Positions 24,234-32,418 of a DNA stretch of 64,000 nucleotides are shown piece by piece. This DNA comes from Streptacidiphilus fuscans. GTDB taxonomy: Bacteria; Actinomycetota; Actinomycetes; Streptomycetales; Streptomycetaceae. The notes beneath the pieces were generated by a model. The model searched no databases, was not told where the DNA came from, and saw only the letters and a list, made by a program, of their open reading frames with translations. Every line of letters starts with the position of its first letter. The stretch's first letter is position 1. A program made the position numbers and the translations under genes. The stretch spans positions 489,034-553,033 of the forward strand of contig NZ_JADPRT010000005.1 in NCBI RefSeq assembly GCF_015690355.1. The letters run 5' to 3'.

Positions 24234-25001
24234 TCAGAACACGGCCGTCGCGTGCATCTCCCAGACGAGAATCTCGGACGGCTCGACCGCGACCACGCGC
24301 TGACCGCCGGCGGCGGTGAAGCGGGCCGCGTCGCTGCGGGCAAGGACGCCCGCGCCCTCGATGGAGACCGCGCCGGACGCGACGAAGAGGTGCAGGAACG
24401 GCGCCTCGGGCAGCGTGACCTGCTGCCCCGGACGCAACCGCGCCGCGTGCAGGGCGGCGTGGCGGTTGCGGATCCGGATCGCCGTGGCGTCACGGTGCCG
24501 GTCCATGCCCGAGGCCACCGTGACCAGTGAGCCGCTCAGGAGTTCGTCGTCGATCTCCAGTTGCTCATAGCCCGGCGTGACGCCGGCCTCGTCGGGCAGC
24601 ACCCACATCTGGACGAAGTGCACCAGGGTGGTGGGGAGTTCGCCGGTGAGTCGGTAGGTGTCGTTCTTCTCCGAGTGCAGGATCCCGGTGCCCGCGCTCA
24701 TCCGCTGGGCCAGTCCGGGGTAGATCACGCCGGAGTGACCGCTGGAGTCCTGGTGGACGAGCGACCCCTGGAGCACCCAGGTGACGATCTCCATGTCCTG
24801 GTGCGGGTGCGTCTCGAAGCCTGTGCCGGGCTGCACCAGGTCCTCGTTGTTCACCAGCAGCAGGCCGTGGTGCAGGTTGGCCGGGTCCGGCCGACCGGTG
24901 CCGAAGGAGAAGGAATGCTTGGAGTCGAGCCAGGACAGCCGGCTCGACTGCCGTCCGTCGGCGCGTCGCACGTCGATCGCTGGTGTCAGTAGTCCGGGCA
25001 T
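24234..25001 (-). CDS. Pirin family protein
   Basis: 255 residues, bicupin. 'FETHPHQDMEIVTWVLQGSLVHQDSSGHSGVIYPGLAQRMSAGTGILHSE' (about 62-112) carries the His-His-His-Glu metal site of pirins, some of which are quercetin dioxygenases. The C-terminal cupin is shorter. ATG at 24999-25001 follows AGGCGAGG. Divergent from a MarR gene, with a copy of the operator motif found at YceI at 25025-25036. Confidence 0.9.
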   Translation of the reverse strand: MPGLLTPAIDVRRADGRQSSRLSWLDSKHSFSFGTGRPDPANLHHGLLLVNNEDLVQPGTGFETHPHQDMEIVTWVLQGSLVHQDSSGHSGVIYPGLAQRMSAGTGILHSEKNDTYRLTGELPTTLVHFVQMWVLPDEAGVTPGYEQLEIDDELLSGSLVTVASGMDRHRDATAIRIRNRHAALHAARLRPGQQVTLPEAPFLHLFVASGAVSIEGAGVLARSDAARFTAAGGQRVVAVEPSEILVWEMHATAVF

Positions 25002-25024
25002 GGATGCCTCGCCTTGCTAGATAT

Positions 25025-25036
25025 TTCAACCTTCAA
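25025..25036. promoter_or_regulatory. Candidate MarR operator at pirin promoter
   Basis: TTCAACCTTCAA, read on the other strand TTGAAGGTTGAA, matches the core TTGAAGGCTCAA upstream of the YceI gene in 10 of 12 positions. It lies 24 bp before the pirin start. A further TTCAAGTGAA stands near 25065. Confidence 0.5.
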
Positions 25037-25142
25037 CTTCAGGCTACGTCTCCATGACATGAATGTTCAAGTGAAAGTGCGCGGATCCAGTGGCTGCGGA
25101 TTACCCATATCGTCCGCAAGATGCGGCTGATACGCTGCCAGG

Positions 25143-25667
25143 GTGAGTATTCAGGACGAGGTGCCGACCCGGTCGGACAAGCGGGCGGGCGAGCAGGCGC
25201 ACGAGCAGGCGGCCCCCTGGCTCACCTCCGGCGAGCTGGACTCCTGGATGGCGGTCGTCCGGCTGATGACCCGCCTCCCCTGGGCGATCGACACCCAGCT
25301 GCAGCGCGACGCCGACCTGAGCATGGTCGAGTACATGGCGCTCGCCATGCTCTCCGAGGCCCCCGAGTGGACGCTGCGCATGAGCGCGCTCGCCGAGCAC
25401 ACCAGCACCTCGCTGTCGCGCCTCTCGCACATGGTCAAGCGGCTGGAGAGCCGCGGCTACGTCCGCCGCGAGCCGGATCCGGCCGACGGGCGGTTCACCA
25501 ACGCGATCCTGCTGCCCGACGGCATGGCCAAGCTCAAGTCCGCCGCCCCCGCGCACGTCGCCTACGTCCGCCACCTCGTCGTCGACAACCTCTCCGGCGA
25601 GCGCCTGCGCCGCCTCGGCCAGGACGCCGAGCGGATCCTGCAGCGCATCGACTCGCCCGCACGGTGA
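25143..25667 (+). CDS. MarR family regulator
   Basis: 174 residues. Winged helix: 'LSMVEYMALAMLSEAPEWTLRMSALAEHTSTSLSRLSHMVKRLESRGYVRREPDPADGRFTNAILLPDG' (about 58-128), including the DxRx wing. The GTG start lacks a clear ribosome site. It lies between the divergent pirin gene and the downstream YceI gene, both preceded by the same motif, so it most likely represses both and perhaps itself. Confidence 0.9.
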   Translation: MSIQDEVPTRSDKRAGEQAHEQAAPWLTSGELDSWMAVVRLMTRLPWAIDTQLQRDADLSMVEYMALAMLSEAPEWTLRMSALAEHTSTSLSRLSHMVKRLESRGYVRREPDPADGRFTNAILLPDGMAKLKSAAPAHVAYVRHLVVDNLSGERLRRLGQDAERILQRIDSPAR

Positions 25668-25735
25668 GCTGAGGCCCGGCCTCGCCTGGGCTCGACAGGG
25701 CCATCCGGGGAATATCCACCCGTTTCGTCACCCTA

Positions 25736-25789
25736 TGACTTGAGCCTTCAAGTTGCCAGGACTAGTGTTTCTCTTGAAGGCTCAAGTCA
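25736..25789. promoter_or_regulatory. Paired MarR operators upstream of YceI gene
   Basis: TGACTTGAGCCTTCAAG (25736-25752) is the perfect reverse complement of 25773-25789, with 20 bp between. Each arm is itself a dyad (CTTGA-N4-TCAAG), so this is two operators rather than a terminator; the second ends 16 bp before the ATG. Confidence 0.7.
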
Positions 25790-25804
25790 CCCAAGGAGGT
25801 CATC

Positions 25805-26338
25805 ATGACCACCGCAACGCCGAAGCCGGGACGCTACGCCATCGACGCGCCCCGATCGGAGATCACCTTCACCACCAAGCACCTGTTCGGACTGGGCACG
25901 GTCCGTGGCAGCTTCCGGCTGCGCGGCGGCACGGTGTCCCTCGCCGAGCCGCTGACCGGCACCCGCGTGGACGCCGTCGCCGACGCGACCAGCTTCGACA
26001 CCGGCAACAAGAACCGCGACCGCCAGGTCCACTCGAAGGCGCTGCTGGACACCGAGGTCTACCCCGACATCGTCTTCGCCTCGACCGGGGCCGAGCTGGA
26101 CGGGTCCGGCGTCTGGGCCCTGCAGGGCCACCTGACCGCCCACGGCGTCCGCGCGCCCGTCACCTTCACGGCGACCAAGGCCGAGGTCGACGGCGAGGAG
26201 ATCACCGTCGAGGCGACCGCCACCGTCGACCGCTACGCCCACGGCGTCACCAAGCTCAAGGGCATGGCCGGACGCCGCCTCGTGCTGGTCGCCGCCGTGC
26301 GCGCCCGCCGCTCCGACGAGGACGCCGCCCAGGCGTGA
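25805..26338 (+). CDS. YceI family polyisoprenoid-binding-like protein
   Basis: 177 residues, lipocalin-like YceI fold that binds long isoprenoids or other amphiphiles in a barrel. 'YAIDAPRSEITFTTKHLFGLGTVRGSFRLRGGTVS' (about 10-45), 'VDAVADATSFDTGNKNRDRQVHSKALLDTEVYPDIVFAST' and 'GHLTAHGVRAPVTFTAT' are family hallmarks. No signal peptide, so it stays in the cytoplasm, as common in actinobacteria. AGGAGGT lies five bases before the ATG. Controlled by the paired MarR operators. Confidence 0.92.
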   Translation: MTTATPKPGRYAIDAPRSEITFTTKHLFGLGTVRGSFRLRGGTVSLAEPLTGTRVDAVADATSFDTGNKNRDRQVHSKALLDTEVYPDIVFASTGAELDGSGVWALQGHLTAHGVRAPVTFTATKAEVDGEEITVEATATVDRYAHGVTKLKGMAGRRLVLVAAVRARRSDEDAAQA

Positions 26339-26372
26339 CAGCGGGCAGAGGCCCTCAAACGGCTGGCGGACG

Positions 26373-27290
26373 TCAGGCGAACGCGGTCGCCAGCAGCGCG
26401 GCGGTCTCGGCGAGCAGCGGCTCGTCGGTCGGTGCGGTGGCGTCGTGCTTGGTCGAGAGGACCGCCATGACGATCGGGCGTCGGGCGGGCGGCCAGACGA
26501 CGGCGACGTCGTTGGTGGTCCCGTAGCTGCCGCTGCCGGTCTTGTCCTCGACGGTCCAGCCGGTGGGCAGTCCCGCCCGAAGGCGCTTGCCGCCGGTCGT
26601 GTTGGCCAGCAGCCAGTCGGTCAGCCGCTCGCGGTCCGGCCGGTCGAGGGCGTCGCCGAGGGTGAGCCGGGCGAAGGTCCGCCCGAGGGCGCGCGGGCTG
26701 GAGGTGTCGGTCACCCGGCCCGGCTCCGCCGAGTTGAGCTCGGGCTCCCAGCGGTCGAGCCGGGTGATCTCGTCACCGATGGAGCGGCAGAAGCGGGTGA
26801 TCGCAGTCGGCCCGCCGAGCAGGCGCAGCAGCAGGTTCGCCGCCGTATTGTCGCTGTAGTCGAGGGCGGCGGCACACAACTGACCGACCGTCATGCCGCC
26901 GGCCAGGTTCTGCGGCAGCCCGGTCACGGGCGCGTAGCCGGAGCGCGTGACGTCCGCCTGCGTGTAGTGGATCCGCCTGGCGAGGAACGTGCCGTCGCGG
27001 TCGAGGTCCCGCAGCACGGCGGCGACCTCGATCGCCTTATAGGTCGAGCACAGGGGGAACAGCTCGTCGGCCCGGTGGAGCACCGCCCGGCCGGTGTGCA
27101 GGTCGCGGGCGAAGACGCCGAGCCGCGCGGAGTGCTCCCGTTCGAGCGCGCGGAACCGCCCGGCGAGCCCCGGATCGACGACGGGGGCCGCGTCCTGGGC
27201 CACGGCCGTGCCCGCTCCGGGAAGGGCCACAGTGAGCGCCGTCAGGGCGGCACCGGCCAGAACGCCACGGCGGCTCGGACGCAGCTCCAT
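26373..27290 (-). CDS. Class A beta-lactamase
   Basis: 305 residues, secreted serine beta-lactamase that hydrolyses the beta-lactam ring. A twin-arginine signal (PSRRGVLAGAALTAL) precedes the mature enzyme. All class A motifs are present: S82-T-Y-K85, S146-D-N148, E182-x-x-L-N186 and K250-T-G252. ATG at 27288-27290 follows AGGAAGAG; the frame stays open upstream without a ribosome site. Divergent from an L,D-transpeptidase. No BlaI/BlaR or AmpR-like gene is adjacent. Confidence 0.93.
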   Translation of the reverse strand: MELRPSRRGVLAGAALTALTVALPGAGTAVAQDAAPVVDPGLAGRFRALEREHSARLGVFARDLHTGRAVLHRADELFPLCSTYKAIEVAAVLRDLDRDGTFLARRIHYTQADVTRSGYAPVTGLPQNLAGGMTVGQLCAAALDYSDNTAANLLLRLLGGPTAITRFCRSIGDEITRLDRWEPELNSAEPGRVTDTSSPRALGRTFARLTLGDALDRPDRERLTDWLLANTTGGKRLRAGLPTGWTVEDKTGSGSYGTTNDVAVVWPPARRPIVMAVLSTKHDATAPTDEPLLAETAALLATAFA

Positions 27291-27527
27291 GAGTCTCTTC
27301 CTCCATCTGTGCGTGTGCGACACATCCTCTGTCACTGACGCAACACCCCCGTAGGCCGGTTCCTGACGCGACGGCAGCGGAGCTGACGGTCCATCAACTC
27401 GGACGGGTGCCCGCGATGCCGCCATCCGGTGCAGCTTGCACGCCGTCATGGCGCGTTGACGGCCGCGTCACCAGGTCGTCTGGCACGGTGAAGCACCCCG
27501 ATCAGGGTCGACCATGACGGAGTCCTC

Positions 27528-28286
27528 ATGCAGCAGAATCCGCACCTCGACCGTCACGCCCGACTGGCCCGGAAGGCCCTCGGGCTGGCACTCGCCCTCG
27601 GCGTCGTGGTGGGCGTCAGCGCCCCGGCCGTGGCCGCGCCGAGCGGCGCGAAGGGCGACAGGCAGAACGGCGCGCAGGGCGACGCCCGCGCACTGGCGGC
27701 GCGGCCGGCCGGCATCGGTCCGCGCACCTGGAGCCACGTGCCCGGCTCTGCCCAGCAGATCATCCTGGTCCAGGGCGACGGCTGGGGTTCGTCGCACAAC
27801 ACCGTGTCGCTCTGGCAGTTCAGCGGCGGCGGCTGGCAGCGCGTGGCGCAGTGGAGCGGCCACAACGGCGAGCGCGGCTGGAGCTCGGACCACTACGCGG
27901 GCGACATGCACACCCCCACCGGCGTCTACACCCTGCACGACGCGGGCGGCCGACTCCCCAACCCCGGCACCCGGCTGAGCTACCAGTACTCCCGCGGCAT
28001 CTACGCCCTCGGCGGCCACTCCGCCAACGGCGCCTCCCGTGCGCACCTGTTCGACTACGTGGTGGCGATCGACTACAACCGCGTGCCCGGCTCCGCGCCG
28101 ACGGACCAGCGCCGCCCGATGGGCTACTACCGCGGCGGCGGCATCTGGTTCCACGTCACCGACGGGAACTGGACGGCGGGCTGCGTCTCCAACCCGGAAA
28201 ACGACATGCGGTTGACCGAGCGCTGGCTCGACCCGGCCGCCCATCCGGTGATCGTCATGGGACCGTCGTCCCTGGACGCGCGGTGA
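27528..28286 (+). CDS. Secreted L,D-transpeptidase-like protein
   Basis: 252 residues with a Sec signal (about 17-37, cut after AVAA). The YkuD-like catalytic region ends in 'GGGIWFHVTDGNWTAGCVSNPENDM': H209 and C219 fit the His and catalytic Cys of L,D-transpeptidases, spaced 10 apart with 'TAGC' in place of 'SHGC'. Upstream, 'HTPTGVYTLHDAGG' is the family's 'TPTG.F.L' strand. GGAG lies six bases before the ATG. Probably crosslinks or trims peptidoglycan outside the membrane. The 237-bp gap shared with the beta-lactamase holds no further gene. Confidence 0.82.
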   Translation: MQQNPHLDRHARLARKALGLALALGVVVGVSAPAVAAPSGAKGDRQNGAQGDARALAARPAGIGPRTWSHVPGSAQQIILVQGDGWGSSHNTVSLWQFSGGGWQRVAQWSGHNGERGWSSDHYAGDMHTPTGVYTLHDAGGRLPNPGTRLSYQYSRGIYALGGHSANGASRAHLFDYVVAIDYNRVPGSAPTDQRRPMGYYRGGGIWFHVTDGNWTAGCVSNPENDMRLTERWLDPAAHPVIVMGPSSLDAR

Positions 28287-28317
28287 CGGTCCGGGCGTCC
28301 GGTTCCGTTCCGGCAGT

Positions 28318-29021
28318 TCAGTCGGGCAGGCCCCAGAACGGGCCGTGCAGTCCCACCTCGGCGAAGTAGGCCGCAGCGGAGGCCGGATCGCGGCGCTGGT
28401 AGCCCCGGTCCATCCGGCCCGCGTACCAGTGGCGGGCGAGCCGCCACAGGGTGGCCAGGTCCATCACATAGCCGCGCGGCCGTCCGGTGCGCTCCAGCCA
28501 GGCGTCGACGCAGTCGGCCGAGCAGAACAGGCGCTGGTGCGCGCAGTGTGCACGACGTCGTCCCAGACGCGGTGCGCCGGGGTGAGGAAGTGGGCCACCT
28601 GCTCCCCCGGCGGCGGGGCCTCGCGGCCGACCACCCAGGCGTGCGGGGTGTCGCACGCCGGGCAGCGGGTGGCGACGAGGACGTCCGGCTCGTCGTCCAG
28701 CAGGTGGGGAACGGCGAAGGAGTCCCAGGCGCAGCCGCCCCACCACAGGGTGCTGCGGCCCATCACCGAGAAGCCGAGCGGGATCGACGCGAACGGGTGC
28801 GCCATGAGGATCCGGTCCTGGGCCTGCGCGTCCAGCACCACGTCGCGATGGTCATGGAGGGCCTGCAGCGCGTGCCGGACGACGGCCTGCGGCAGGCCGG
28901 TCGCGGCGGCGAGGTCCGCCGGGGACGGCGCGTCGCCGGTACGGGCGAAGTGGGCGTAGACGGCCAGCCGGACCTGCTCGGTGTCCGCCGCCTGCGACGG
29001 TGCGGCGGTGGCGTCGTTCAC
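28318..29021 (-). pseudogene. Alkylmercury lyase (MerB)-like gene, frameshifted
   Basis: Two overlapping frames together make one MerB-family protein of about 234 residues. The first part (GTG at 29019-29021, AAGGGAG eight bases upstream) holds the N-terminal helical domain and 'WWGGCAWDSFAVPHLL' with C97 and D100, the counterparts of MerB Cys96 and Asp99. At about 28545-28546 the frame is lost: 'VWDDVVHT' should continue 'CAHQRLFCSADCVDAWLERTG', which is in the next frame and carries the third catalytic Cys, up to the stop at 28318. A single inserted base restores it. Either a true one-base deletion or a sequencing error. MerB cleaves carbon-mercury bonds; no mer genes are nearby. Confidence 0.75.
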
Positions 29022-29081
29022 GTCGGCGCTCCCTTGCTCTGTTGCGGGTCCTCTTGTTGCGTGCAGGCCGGACCGGCCGGG

Positions 29082-29699
29082 TCAGCGGCCTGGCGGTGGT
29101 CCCGCTGCGGCGTGGTCGGAGACGGCGACCACCAGCACGCGGGTGTCCGGGCTGAGGCTGCGCCAGCGGTGGCGGACGCCGCCGGAGAGGTAGAGGGTGT
29201 CGCCGCGGCGGAGATGGTGGATCCGGCCTTCGGCCTCGACCTCCGCCGCGCCGTCGGCGACGTACATCAACTCGTCGCCGAGGTGCAGGAATTCGCGGTC
29301 GGCCTGCTGATCCCCGGTGAACTCCAGGGCGTGCAGCGGGCGTCGGCCGCGGACCAGGGGACGGACGCCCGCGTCCGGGGACAGGCCCGCGTCTGCGTCG
29401 GCCAGGACGATGTCGACCGGCCGGTCCGCGGCATCCGCGACGGCGAGCAGGTCGACCGCGGTGGTCTCCAGCCCGTCGGCGATGCGTTGCAGCGAGCGCA
29501 TGCTGGGGCGGGCCCGGTCGTTCTCGATCTGGCTGAGGAAGGGGACGGACAGGCCGGTCCGGCGCGCCACCTCGGCGAGGGTGAGGTCGAGGGTCCGGCG
29601 CCGCCGCCGGACCGCACCGCCGAGGCGCGGCTCGGCGCGCTCGCCCGTGCCCGTGACCGCCTCGCCCGTGACTGCCTCGCCCGTGATCGCTTCACGCAT
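29082..29699 (-). CDS. XRE-type regulator with C-terminal cupin
   Basis: 205 residues. HTH: 'LGGAVRRRRRTLDLTLAEVARRTGLSVPFLSQIENDRARPSMRSLQRIADGL' (about 27-78); cupin sensor: 'HLGDELMYVADGAAEVEAEGRIHHLRRGDTLYLSGGVRHRWRS' (about 138-182). The first residues come from an imperfect DNA repeat giving ITGEAVTGEAVTGTGE. GGAGG lies about ten bases before the ATG. Divergent from the sulfotransferase-like gene, with a perfect palindrome between them that it probably binds. Confidence 0.88.
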   Translation of the reverse strand: MREAITGEAVTGEAVTGTGERAEPRLGGAVRRRRRTLDLTLAEVARRTGLSVPFLSQIENDRARPSMRSLQRIADGLETTAVDLLAVADAADRPVDIVLADADAGLSPDAGVRPLVRGRRPLHALEFTGDQQADREFLHLGDELMYVADGAAEVEAEGRIHHLRRGDTLYLSGGVRHRWRSLSPDTRVLVVAVSDHAAAGPPPGR

Positions 29700-29797
29700 G
29701 ATCGCCGCACCTCCCTGCGGTCACCTTACGCACCTCCGGGGCACGTTTCGTACGGCTGCAACACGGCCGACACATCACGCTCCTATCGTCGAAGCAC

Positions 29798-29812
29798 TTT
29801 GATGTCATCAAA
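29798..29812. promoter_or_regulatory. Palindromic operator in XRE/sulfotransferase promoter
   Basis: TTTGATGTCATCAAA is a perfect dyad (7-bp arms, one central base). A further half site TTTGATG follows at 29818-29824. Placed 25 bp before the sulfotransferase-like start and 99 bp before the regulator start. Confidence 0.65.
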
Positions 29813-29836
29813 CAAACTTTGATGGGAGCGTGCTTC

Positions 29837-30979
29837 GTGGCCCAGCGCATCACGACGGCCCGAGTCGACCAGAACCAACGCCGCCGTCGCGGCACCGGGC
29901 TCATCGCCCTCGACCCGGACGTCGCCTTCCCCGGCTTCACCCTCTTCGCCCCGTTGACCGGCGGCGGCGAGGTGCACCTGGTCGACCTGCACGGGCGGAC
30001 CGCGCACCAGTGGCGGTTCCCCTACCGGCCGGGGCGGCACGCCCGGATCGTGCGCGGCGGCGAGCTCGCCTACAACGGCGTGCTGCCCGGCGAGCAGGCG
30101 CTCTTCCCGATGTGGCACAAGTACCGGGGCGGCGTGATGCTCCGCGCCGCGCCGGACGGTGAAGTCCTGTGGGAGCACCGGGATCCGCAGCAGCACCACG
30201 ACGCCCACCACCTCGACGACGGCGGCGTCCTCTACACCGGCGTCGAGCCGCTGCGGGGCACGGAGGCGTCGGCGGTCCTCGGCGGAGTACCGGGCTCGGA
30301 GGCCGACGGCACGACGGTGTGGGCCGACACCATCACCGAGGTCGGACCGGACGGGTCGACCCGCTGGACCTGGCGCGCCGCCGAGCATCTGGACCGGGCC
30401 GCTTTCCCGCTCCACCCGGACTACGCCCGCGAGCACTGGCCGCTGATCAACAGCGTCACTCCGCTGGCCGACGGCAACGTGCTGGCCAGCCTGCGCAGCG
30501 TCTCGGCCGTGGTGGTGATCAGCCGCAGCACCGGCGAGATCCTGTGGCGCACCGAGCCCGGCACGGTCTCGCAGCAGCACTGCCCAACCGAGCTGGACGA
30601 CGGCCGCCTGCTCGTCTTCGACAACGGCGTCTTCCGGCCCGGCCACGACGTGCCGTACTCGCGCGTCGTCGAGATCGACCGGAACGACGGCCGGGTCGCC
30701 TGGGAGTACCACGACCCGGCCAAGGAGTCGTTCTTCGCACCGTTCATGGGCGCGGCCCAGCGGCTACCGGGCGGCAACACCCTGGTCACCGACTCGCCCG
30801 CGGGCCGCATCTTCGAGGTGACCGCGGACGGCTACCTGTGCTGGGAGTACGTCGTGCCGCACTTCGGCCCGTACACCGAGACGGAGGTCCGCTCGCTCTT
30901 CCCCGCCGAGCCCAACGCCGTCTTCCGGGCCTACCGCTACGCGCCCGAGGAGATACCGTGGCTGGACGCGCGCCCGTGA
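29837..30979 (+). CDS. Arylsulfotransferase (ASST)-like beta-propeller protein
   Basis: 380 residues built of repeated 'VHLVDLHGRTAHQWRFPY', 'VMLRAAPDGEVLWEHRDPQQHHDAHHLDDGGVLYTG', 'VVVISRSTGEILWRTEP' and 'VEIDRNDGRVAWEYHDP' blades, as in PQQ-type propellers of aryl-sulfate sulfotransferases, which pass sulfate between phenols through a His. 'HHDAHHLDDG' near 117 fits the His region. No signal peptide, unlike the periplasmic enterobacterial enzyme. GTG at 29837 has GGGAG eight bases before it; an ATG at 29822 does not. Its end overlaps the permease start by 22 bp, implying a shared operon. Confidence 0.78.
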   Translation: MAQRITTARVDQNQRRRRGTGLIALDPDVAFPGFTLFAPLTGGGEVHLVDLHGRTAHQWRFPYRPGRHARIVRGGELAYNGVLPGEQALFPMWHKYRGGVMLRAAPDGEVLWEHRDPQQHHDAHHLDDGGVLYTGVEPLRGTEASAVLGGVPGSEADGTTVWADTITEVGPDGSTRWTWRAAEHLDRAAFPLHPDYAREHWPLINSVTPLADGNVLASLRSVSAVVVISRSTGEILWRTEPGTVSQQHCPTELDDGRLLVFDNGVFRPGHDVPYSRVVEIDRNDGRVAWEYHDPAKESFFAPFMGAAQRLPGGNTLVTDSPAGRIFEVTADGYLCWEYVVPHFGPYTETEVRSLFPAEPNAVFRAYRYAPEEIPWLDARP

Positions 30980-32373
30980 CGGCCACGCCTGCGGCTGACG
31001 AGGGCGCGCCGCTGCGACGTCTGCTCCCGCTCGCCTGCCAGCATGTGCTGGCCATGGCGGCGACGCCCGTCTCCACCGCCTTCCTCGTCGCGACCTCGCT
31101 CCGGCTGACTGCCGGTCAGACCGCGTCCCTGCTCTCCGCGGTGCTGGTGCTTTCGGGAGCGGGCTCGGTGCTGCAGTCGCTCGGGGTGTGGTCCTTCGGC
31201 GCCCGGCTGCCCTTCGTGATGTTGCCCGGCGGGGCCGCCACCGCGCTCTTCCTGCAGATCGCGCACGACCACGGCCCGGCCGTCGCGTCCGGCTCGGTCC
31301 TGCTGGCTGCGGCACTGCTGCTCGCGGTCACCCCGTTGTACGGACGGGTGGTCAGGCTCTTTCCCCCGCTGGTCATGGGCGTGACCGTGCTGCTGGTGGG
31401 GGTGTCGATGGTCCGGGTCACCACGCAGTTGCTCGTGGGCGCGAACGGGAGCGCGCCGCCGCACGCCCTGGCCGCCGCCGGGCTGACCGTCGCGCTCACC
31501 CTCCTCGCCCACCTGCTGCTGCGGGGCGCCTGGCGCCGGTCGGCGGTGCTGGTCGGGATGGTGGGCGGCACCGTCCTGGTGGTCGCCGCCGGGCTCGGCA
31601 GGTTCGCTCCGGCCGCCGGAGCGGGCGTCGCGCTGCCGCATCTGCTGCCGTACGGCACACCGGAGTTCGACCTTCCGGCGGCGCTGCCCCTGCTGCTGTT
31701 CAGCCTCACCTCGCTGGCCGAGGCCACCGGCCAGACGGTGCTCAACACCGAGAAGCCCGGCAGCGACGAGCAACCCGATCTCGGCCGGGACGTCCCGCGT
31801 CTGGCGCGCGCCGACGCGCTGGTCTCGCTGCTCGGCGGGGTCCTGGGCACGCCGCCGATGGTGACCAGCTCGGAGAACGTCGGCCTGACCCGGCTGACCG
31901 GCGTCCGCAGCCGCTCCGTGACGGCGACGGCCGGTCTGCTCCTGGTCGCCGCCGGACTGCTCTCCCCGCTGTCACGGCTGGTGGCCGGGCTGCCGACGGC
32001 GGTCGTCGCGGGCTCGGCGCTGGTGGTCTACGCGATGATCACGGCGATGGGCGTGGAGCTGCTGGGCCGGGCGCTCGGCCGGACGGAGCCGGACGGCGGC
32101 TCGGTCGACGCGCTGGTCGTCGGCCTGGCACTGACGGCGGGTCTGTTGCCGGTGGTGGCACCGGCGCTGTACGCGGGTCTCCCGGGCTGGGCCCGGACCG
32201 TCCTCGGCAGCGGCGTCGTGGCCGGGACCCTGACGGCCGTCCTGCTGCACGCGCTGACCTCGCTGCGCTCCTCGGCCTTGCCGGGCAGAGACGGCAGAGG
32301 GGAAATTTCGTGCACGAGCCTTGCTGTCTTTTGTCGTGGATGCGTCAATAGGCGCGATCCGGAAGCCGACTGA
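30958..32373 (+). CDS. Xanthine/uracil (NCS2) family permease
   Basis: 471-residue membrane transporter of the NAT/NCS2 family for purines, uracil or related rings. 'PLACQHVLAMAATPVSTAFLVA' in TM1 has the typical QH, and 'LLFSLTSLAEATGQTVLNTEKP' near 252 holds the substrate-binding Glu of TM8; 'GGVLGTPPMVTSSENVGLTRLTGVRSRSVT' near 300 is TM10. GTG at 30958 follows GAGGAG and is preferred over a GTG 18 bases later with no site. It lies within the last codons of the sulfotransferase-like gene. The C-terminal 25 residues are not family-like. Confidence 0.87.
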   Translation: MAGRAPVTATPAADEGAPLRRLLPLACQHVLAMAATPVSTAFLVATSLRLTAGQTASLLSAVLVLSGAGSVLQSLGVWSFGARLPFVMLPGGAATALFLQIAHDHGPAVASGSVLLAAALLLAVTPLYGRVVRLFPPLVMGVTVLLVGVSMVRVTTQLLVGANGSAPPHALAAAGLTVALTLLAHLLLRGAWRRSAVLVGMVGGTVLVVAAGLGRFAPAAGAGVALPHLLPYGTPEFDLPAALPLLLFSLTSLAEATGQTVLNTEKPGSDEQPDLGRDVPRLARADALVSLLGGVLGTPPMVTSSENVGLTRLTGVRSRSVTATAGLLLVAAGLLSPLSRLVAGLPTAVVAGSALVVYAMITAMGVELLGRALGRTEPDGGSVDALVVGLALTAGLLPVVAPALYAGLPGWARTVLGSGVVAGTLTAVLLHALTSLRSSALPGRDGRGEISCTSLAVFCRGCVNRRDPEAD

Positions 32374-32418
32374 CTTCGTTCCGGAGGCTTCCTCGTGCAC
32401 CCAGGAAGGAGACTCTCC

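Noticed and set aside
25736..25789. Terminator for the MarR gene
   Set aside because: The 17-bp inverted repeat has a 20-base loop, each arm is itself a dyad, and it ends 16 bp before the YceI start; operators explain it better.
29837..30979. PQQ-dependent dehydrogenase
   Set aside because: Blade-like repeats are present, but there is no signal peptide, haem motif or PQQ cofactor gene; ASST-like is the better match.
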